The notes below the pieces were generated by a model, which worked only from the letters and a program-made list of their open reading frames with translations, did no database searches and had not been told where the DNA came from. A program made the position numbers and the translations under genes. Below, in pieces: positions 6,714 through 9,979 of a stretch of 9,979 bases of DNA (position 1 is the stretch's first letter; every line of letters begins with the position of its first letter). The DNA is from Chitinophagaceae bacterium UBA2789 (GTDB lineage Bacteria; Bacteroidota; Bacteroidia; Chitinophagales; Chitinophagaceae), in assembly GCA_002352145.1 (NCBI GenBank), contig DEHX01000118.1, forward strand, positions 9,221 to 19,199, written 5' to 3'.

Positions 6714-6811
6714 CCAGGTGAAAGTATTACATACACTTATGTAACTCATGAAAATGAGTTATTGTTGGTTTTTGTTTCTACACGACCCCCGGCTCTCCGG
6801 GGGTTTCTTTT
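6714..6811 (+). ncRNA. Candidate small RNA with three 7-bp/4-nt hairpins
   Basis: A predicted transcript of about 95-100 nt bounded by a -7 element and an intrinsic terminator. It contains three perfect hairpins. The first is TTACATA-CACT-TATGTAA at 6727-6744. The second is AACTCAT-GAAA-ATGAGTT at 6743-6760, closed by a GNRA-type loop. The third is the terminator at 6786-6803. Hairpins 1 and 2 share bases 6743-6744, so their outermost two pairs compete. A U-rich single-stranded stretch (about 6761-6780) precedes the terminator. No match to 6S, SRP, tmRNA, RNase P or a known riboswitch could be recognised. A 21-codon ORF from 6748 to 6813 runs through the terminator, so an attenuator leader for the lipoprotein gene at 6828 is the main alternative. 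Confidence 0.5.
6786..6811 (+). terminator. Rho-independent terminator
   Basis: The perfect G+C-only stem CCCCCGG/CCGGGGG (6786-6792 with 6797-6803) has a CTCT loop. It is followed at once by TTTCTTTT (6804-6811). The stem and U-tract orientation give termination on the + strand. The nearest + strand gene stop upstream is more than 430 bp away, beyond a convergent gene. The terminator therefore most likely ends a short transcript starting in the same gap. Confidence 0.85.
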
Positions 6812-6815
6812 AGTA

Positions 6816-6823
6816 TAACTTTG
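6816..6823 (+). promoter_or_regulatory. -7 promoter element of the lipoprotein gene (TAACTTTG)
   Basis: TAACTTTG is an exact TAnnTTTG match. It ends 4 nt before the ATG at 6828, so the transcript would start at or within about 3 nt of the start codon. The -33 position falls inside the preceding terminator and shows no TTG. The exact match and a repeat of the same spacing before trmD support it; read-through from the upstream promoter is the alternative. Confidence 0.5.
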
Positions 6824-6827
6824 AAGA

Positions 6828-7208
6828 ATGAAGGCCGGCTATACCTATTTATTTACAGCGTTAATTTTAGTTGCTTGTTCTAAGAACAAAGAAAGTGAAA
6901 GAGACAGAGTCTTTCCGGTTATCACCATCAATACTCCTGTAAACGGGCAATCATTTACGGCTGGCCAGCCTATATCTATCAGCGGCACCATTACTGACAA
7001 TGAATATATTGCCGAAGTACATATACATGTCAGCAATAACAATACGGGGGCATTATTGATGGATGTACATATCTATCCCGGGTCGAACTCAACTAGTTTT
7101 AATGAGTCAATTACTGCTTCAAACGGCATCAACTATAAAATACAGGTGATAGCCAAAGACAGGACGGTGAATGAAAGCCGATCCGTTGTAGAAGTCTCCT
7201 GCAACTAA
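6828..7208 (+). CDS. Small Ig-like lipoprotein of unknown function
   Basis: A 126-residue predicted lipoprotein. A type II signal peptide (residues 1-16) ends in the lipobox LVAC with Cys17 as the acylated residue, followed by a polar linker SKNKESERDR. The rest (about 29-126) is a single beta-sandwich-like domain. It has PVITINTPVNGQSFTAGQPI, then SGTITDNEYIAEVHIHV and the end IQVIAKDRTVNESRSVVEVSC, the pattern of bacterial Ig-like or cadherin-like adhesive domains. It may belong to the Bacteroidota DUF4625-type lipoproteins, but I cannot confirm that. No catalytic residues are evident. The gene follows a terminator and has its own -7 element. The trmD start lies 20 bp after its stop, with another -7 element in between, so an operon with trmD is possible but not required. 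Confidence 0.82.
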   Translation: MKAGYTYLFTALILVACSKNKESERDRVFPVITINTPVNGQSFTAGQPISISGTITDNEYIAEVHIHVSNNNTGALLMDVHIYPGSNSTSFNESITASNGINYKIQVIAKDRTVNESRSVVEVSCN

Positions 7209-7216
7209 GCAGTTCC

Positions 7217-7224
7217 TATCTTTG
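7217..7224 (+). promoter_or_regulatory. -7 promoter element of trmD (TATCTTTG)
   Basis: TATCTTTG matches TAnnTTTG exactly and ends 4 nt before the trmD ATG, the same spacing as at the lipoprotein gene. Transcription would start at or next to the A of the ATG. No clear TTG is seen at the -33 distance, which falls in the end of the lipoprotein coding region. Confidence 0.5.
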
Positions 7225-7228
7225 CCGC

Positions 7229-7906
7229 ATGCACATCGATATTCTGACTGTACTTCCTGAGCTGGTGGAAAGTCCTTTTCAGCACAGCATGATGAAAAGG
7301 GCCCAGGAAAAGGGACTGCTTACTATTAACGTTCATCAACTACGCAAATGGGCCGTGAATGATTACGGACAGGTGGATGATTACCAATATGGCGGTGGCG
7401 CAGGTATGGTAATGATGTGTGAACCCCTGGCAAAAGCTATTGATGAATTATCCTCAGAAAGAAAATACGACGAGATCATTTATATGACTCCCGATGGATT
7501 AACATTCAATCAGAAAATGGCCAATGCTTTCTCCCTGAAAGAAAACCTGCTGATCATTTGCGGTCATTATAAAGGAATTGATGAACGTATCCGTCAGCAT
7601 TATATAACCAAAGAAATCTCTATTGGAGATTTTGTACTAAGCGGCGGCGAAATACCTGCTGCTTTGCTGGTGGATGCAATTGGAAGACTTATACCGGGTG
7701 TATTGAATGATGAAACCTCTGCCCTTACAGATTCATTCCAGGATAGCTTATTGGCACCCCCCGTATACACCCGTCCTGTGGATTTTCGTGGATGGAAAGT
7801 TCCCGATATCTTAATGAGCGGAAATCATAAACTGATTGAAGAGTGGCGGCATGAGCAGGCTTTGCAAAGAACAAAAGAAAGAAGACCCGACCTTCTTAAG
7901 GATTAA
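7229..7906 (+). CDS. trmD: tRNA (guanine-N1-)-methyltransferase TrmD
   Basis: A 225-residue SPOUT-class methyltransferase that makes m1G at position 37 of tRNAs reading CNN codons, preventing +1 frameshifts; it is essential in most bacteria. The trefoil-knot S-adenosylmethionine site is visible as CGHYKGIDER (111-120) and SIGDFVLSGGE (131-141). Also present are the N-terminal QYGGGAGMVM loop (53-62), Arg153 (GRLIPGVL) and the probable catalytic Asp168 in LTDSF. LLAPPVYTRP follows at 174-183, then the tRNA-binding C-terminal region with NHKLIEEWR. Length is slightly short but complete. In many bacteria trmD sits in rpsP-rimM-trmD-rplS; here no such partner is adjacent, which is common in Bacteroidota. 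The ATG is placed by the family start MHIDILTVLPE. Confidence 0.97.
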   Translation: MHIDILTVLPELVESPFQHSMMKRAQEKGLLTINVHQLRKWAVNDYGQVDDYQYGGGAGMVMMCEPLAKAIDELSSERKYDEIIYMTPDGLTFNQKMANAFSLKENLLIICGHYKGIDERIRQHYITKEISIGDFVLSGGEIPAALLVDAIGRLIPGVLNDETSALTDSFQDSLLAPPVYTRPVDFRGWKVPDILMSGNHKLIEEWRHEQALQRTKERRPDLLKD

Positions 7907-7966
7907 TCCTGCCATTTTACCATACTTTTAAAGAACCTTCAATAACATCATCTTAAAGTAAGCAAA

Positions 7967-9481
7967 ATGTTATGTCATTTCATTCGGGTTATTGCTGTCA
8001 GTTCAATATTGTTACTGATAGTTGCCTGCAGCACAACACAGAAAACAACTACAACCTCAACACAAAAAGTTACCGGCAGTGTAATGAAGGAGTTCAGGGC
8101 AGCATGGATTGCCACTGTAGCCAATATCAACTGGCCCAGCAAGCCGGGTTTGAGTACGGAAGAACAAAAAAAAGAAGCAATAGATTTACTTGATTTTTTA
8201 CAAAAACATCATTTCAATGCTGCCATCCTGCAGGTAAGACCTCAATGCGATGCCCTATACAAAAGCGATCTTGAACCATGGTCCTATTACCTGACAGGCA
8301 AACAAGGACAGGCTCCATCGCCCTATTATGATCCACTTGAGTTTTGGGTTGAGGAGGCGCACAACCGTGGAATCGAACTGCATGTTTGGCTGAATCCCTA
8401 CAGGGCACATCATAAGGATGGAAAAGAAATAAGCGACTATTCCATTGTGAAAAAACGACCGGAACTGGCCCTGTATTTAAAAGAAGGCTACTGGTGGCTC
8501 GATCCGGCACAAAAAGGCACACAAGACCACTCCACTGCAGTTGTCATGGACCTTGTTGACAGATATGATATTGATGGTGTTCATTTTGATGATTACTTCT
8601 ACCCGTATCCTTCTTACAACCTGGGGGCTGATTTCCCCGATTCAGTAGGCTGGAATGCTTATGTCCAAAGTGGAGGTAAGCTATCAAGAGGCGACTGGCG
8701 TCGTGAAGCGGTGAATGTATTTATTGAAAATTTGTATAAAAAAATAAAAGTGGCAAAGCCACATGTAAAATTTGGTTTGAGTCCTTTTGGGATCTGGCGT
8801 CCGGGTTACCCTGAATCAGTCAGCGGGTTTGACCAGTACGAGCAATTATATGCTGATGCAAAGCTTTGGCTGAACAAAGGATGGATTGATTATTTCACTC
8901 CCCAGTTATACTGGCCTATCAACAGGCAGAATGCAAGTTTCCCTGTACTATTAGGGTGGTGGGAATCTGAAAACACGAAAAAAAGACATTTATGGCCGGG
9001 AATGAGTGTAGGGAGAGATACAAGTGTAAAATCAGTAAATGAAACACTGAACCAGATTATGATAACCAGAGGTATGGTTCCTGAAAGCAAAGGGGCTGTA
9101 CACTGGAGCATATCATCTGTAACAAAAAACGCAAGTCTTGCCAAAGCATTACTTGAAAGCACATACAGAAATGATGCAATCGTTCCTCCAAGCCCCTGGC
9201 TGGATAATAAAGCCCCGGAAGCTCCTAAGGTAACAACTGCAAAAAATGAAAAATTAACAATCAACTGGACCCATTCCGATGAAAAAGATGTTTTCAGATG
9301 GGTGGTTTATTACAAATATGGAAACAGCTGGAGCCATACCATTCTTAACAGGAATGACAGGTCATTTAGTTTAAGCAACAGTATTGAAGCGAATAAAACA
9401 ACAGTTCCATTAAAGCAAATAGCTGTCACTGCTATTGACCGTACAGGAAATGAAAGCAGCAGAACAGAAATAACCCTTTAA
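7967..9481 (+). CDS. GHL10 family glycoside hydrolase-like lipoprotein
   Basis: A 504-residue predicted lipoprotein. The signal peptide ends in LIVAC (Cys21 acylated), followed by a Thr/Ser-rich linker (about 22-36). The GHL10 (former DUF187) TIM-barrel domain covers about 40-400. It begins EFRAAWIATVANINWPSKPG and contains LQVRPQCDALYKSDLEPWS, ELHVWLNPYRAH and DIDGVHFDDYFYPYP (201-215, with acidic Asp208-Asp209). It continues with FGLSPFGIWRPG and DYFTPQLYWPI. The C-terminal about 95 residues (NKAPEAPKVTTAKNEKLTINW onward) look like a fibronectin type III-like domain. The family is predicted to act on complex or cell-wall glycans, but substrate and reaction are not shown here. The ATG at 7967 keeps the signal peptide; a nearby ATG at 7972 is out of frame. 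A Tat-type GH109-like gene follows 103 bp downstream. Confidence 0.92.
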   Translation: MLCHFIRVIAVSSILLLIVACSTTQKTTTTSTQKVTGSVMKEFRAAWIATVANINWPSKPGLSTEEQKKEAIDLLDFLQKHHFNAAILQVRPQCDALYKSDLEPWSYYLTGKQGQAPSPYYDPLEFWVEEAHNRGIELHVWLNPYRAHHKDGKEISDYSIVKKRPELALYLKEGYWWLDPAQKGTQDHSTAVVMDLVDRYDIDGVHFDDYFYPYPSYNLGADFPDSVGWNAYVQSGGKLSRGDWRREAVNVFIENLYKKIKVAKPHVKFGLSPFGIWRPGYPESVSGFDQYEQLYADAKLWLNKGWIDYFTPQLYWPINRQNASFPVLLGWWESENTKKRHLWPGMSVGRDTSVKSVNETLNQIMITRGMVPESKGAVHWSISSVTKNASLAKALLESTYRNDAIVPPSPWLDNKAPEAPKVTTAKNEKLTINWTHSDEKDVFRWVVYYKYGNSWSHTILNRNDRSFSLSNSIEANKTTVPLKQIAVTAIDRTGNESSRTEITL

Positions 9482-9584
9482 AAAATACAAACAACAGTAC
9501 TCAGCAAACGATTGTTTCATTTTTTTGATCGCCGCTTTTATTCTGATTAATTCAAGAACTTGCGTTTACACAAATGCTTCCCGT

Positions 9585-9979
9585 ATGAGTACTACCCGCA
9601 GAAACTTCCTCCGCCGTATGGCTATTGGTACCGGCGCTTTCGCTGCCGGCCTCCCATCTTTTGCCAAAGTAGCCGGCGCTACTGATGAGCAAATGGACCG
9701 CTCCACAGTACTTGAAAGTAATGGTCAGCGCTTTAATATGTGTGGTTACGCCGCACCAAAAATTGAAACTGTCCGCATTGGTATAGTTGGATTAGGAATG
9801 CGGGGTTCAGATGCGGTGGAAAGATTAAGCTATATAGATGGATTAGAGATAGTAGCCCTTTGTGATAAATATCCAGACCGGGTAGCAGCATCTCAAAAAA
9901 TATTGGAGAAAATGGGAAGGCCTAAGGCAAAAGAATATAGCGGTGAAGAAGGCTGGAAAGCACTCTGTGAAAGTAATAA
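9585..9979 (+). CDS. Gfo/Idh/MocA family, GH109-like protein with Tat signal, N-terminal part
   Basis: 131 codons are visible and the frame is open at the window end, so this is a partial gene. The N-terminus carries a Tat export signal (TRRNFLRRM, residues 4-12, then an Ala/Gly-rich hydrophobic stretch ending LPSFAKVAGA). After a spacer comes the Rossmann nucleotide-binding start VRIGIVGLGMRG (63-74), with Gly69, Gly71 and Gly74. It continues with AVERLSYIDGLEIVALCDKYPD, where the acid after the second strand suits NAD(H), and SQKILEKMGRPKAKEYSGEEGWKALCE. This layout closely resembles Bacteroidota proteins assigned to glycoside hydrolase family 109 (NAD-dependent alpha-N-acetylgalactosaminidase). 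A plain sugar dehydrogenase cannot be excluded without the missing catalytic half. Tat export fits a protein that folds around its NAD before secretion. The ATG at 9574 is in another frame. Confidence 0.85.
   Translation, partial: MSTTRRNFLRRMAIGTGAFAAGLPSFAKVAGATDEQMDRSTVLESNGQRFNMCGYAAPKIETVRIGIVGLGMRGSDAVERLSYIDGLEIVALCDKYPDRVAASQKILEKMGRPKAKEYSGEEGWKALCESN

Noticed and set aside
7899..7910. Palindrome AGGATTAATCCT at the trmD stop, considered as a terminator
   Set aside because: It has no loop, so it cannot form a stable hairpin, and no U-tract follows.
7972..8193. 73-codon + strand ORF overlapping the start of the GHL10 gene
   Set aside because: Out of frame with a protein that has a clear signal peptide, lipobox and domain; its translation has no recognisable features.
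9482..9584. Search for a promoter or terminator between the GHL10 and GH109-like genes
   Set aside because: T-runs and a TTTTG are present, but no exact TAnnTTTG at suitable spacing and no hairpin with a U-tract were found.

Overview
The window reads as chromosomal DNA of a Bacteroidota bacterium, most likely in or near the Chitinophagaceae. The evidence is a fused CcoN-CcoO oxidase subunit, a single-haem CcoP, promoter elements of the Bacteroidota type (TAnnTTTG) and almost no Shine-Dalgarno sequences. It also has short lipoproteins with typical lipoboxes, a GHL10 family lipoprotein and a Tat-dependent GH109-like protein. No tRNA, rRNA, insertion sequence, CRISPR array or phage gene was seen.

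Positions 1-6352 hold a compact + strand operon for a cbb3-type (high oxygen affinity) cytochrome oxidase and its assembly factors: probable last codons of ccoI, ccoS, fused ccoNO, a very small ccoQ-like gene, ccoP, ccoG, ccoH (fixH) and a TauE/SafE-like (DsbD_2-type) membrane protein. Gaps are at most 30 bp and two junctions overlap. CcoNO and CcoP form the enzyme. CcoS, CcoG and CcoH serve haem/copper assembly, and the last protein is probably linked to metal or thiol handling. The operon promoter lies upstream of the window.

A small membrane protein gene (6353-6574, - strand) converges on the operon, with the two stop codons directly abutting. The 253-bp gap from 6575 to 6827 is the most unusual part. 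It carries a good Bacteroidota -7 element (6703-6710), an FNR/CRP-like imperfect palindrome about 41 bp before the predicted start, and three successive perfect 7-bp stem / 4-nt loop hairpins. The third hairpin is a clear intrinsic terminator. The simplest reading is a free-standing small RNA of about 95-100 nt. A 21-codon aromatic-rich ORF running through the terminator leaves a leader-peptide attenuator possible.

Positions 6828-7906 encode a small Ig-like lipoprotein and TrmD, the tRNA m1G37 methyltransferase. Each gene has a -7 element exactly 4 nt before its ATG, which suggests leaderless or nearly leaderless mRNAs. Positions 7967-9979 encode a GHL10 family lipoprotein and the start of a Tat-exported Gfo/Idh/MocA (GH109-like) protein cut by the window end. 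Both suggest envelope-located carbohydrate processing.
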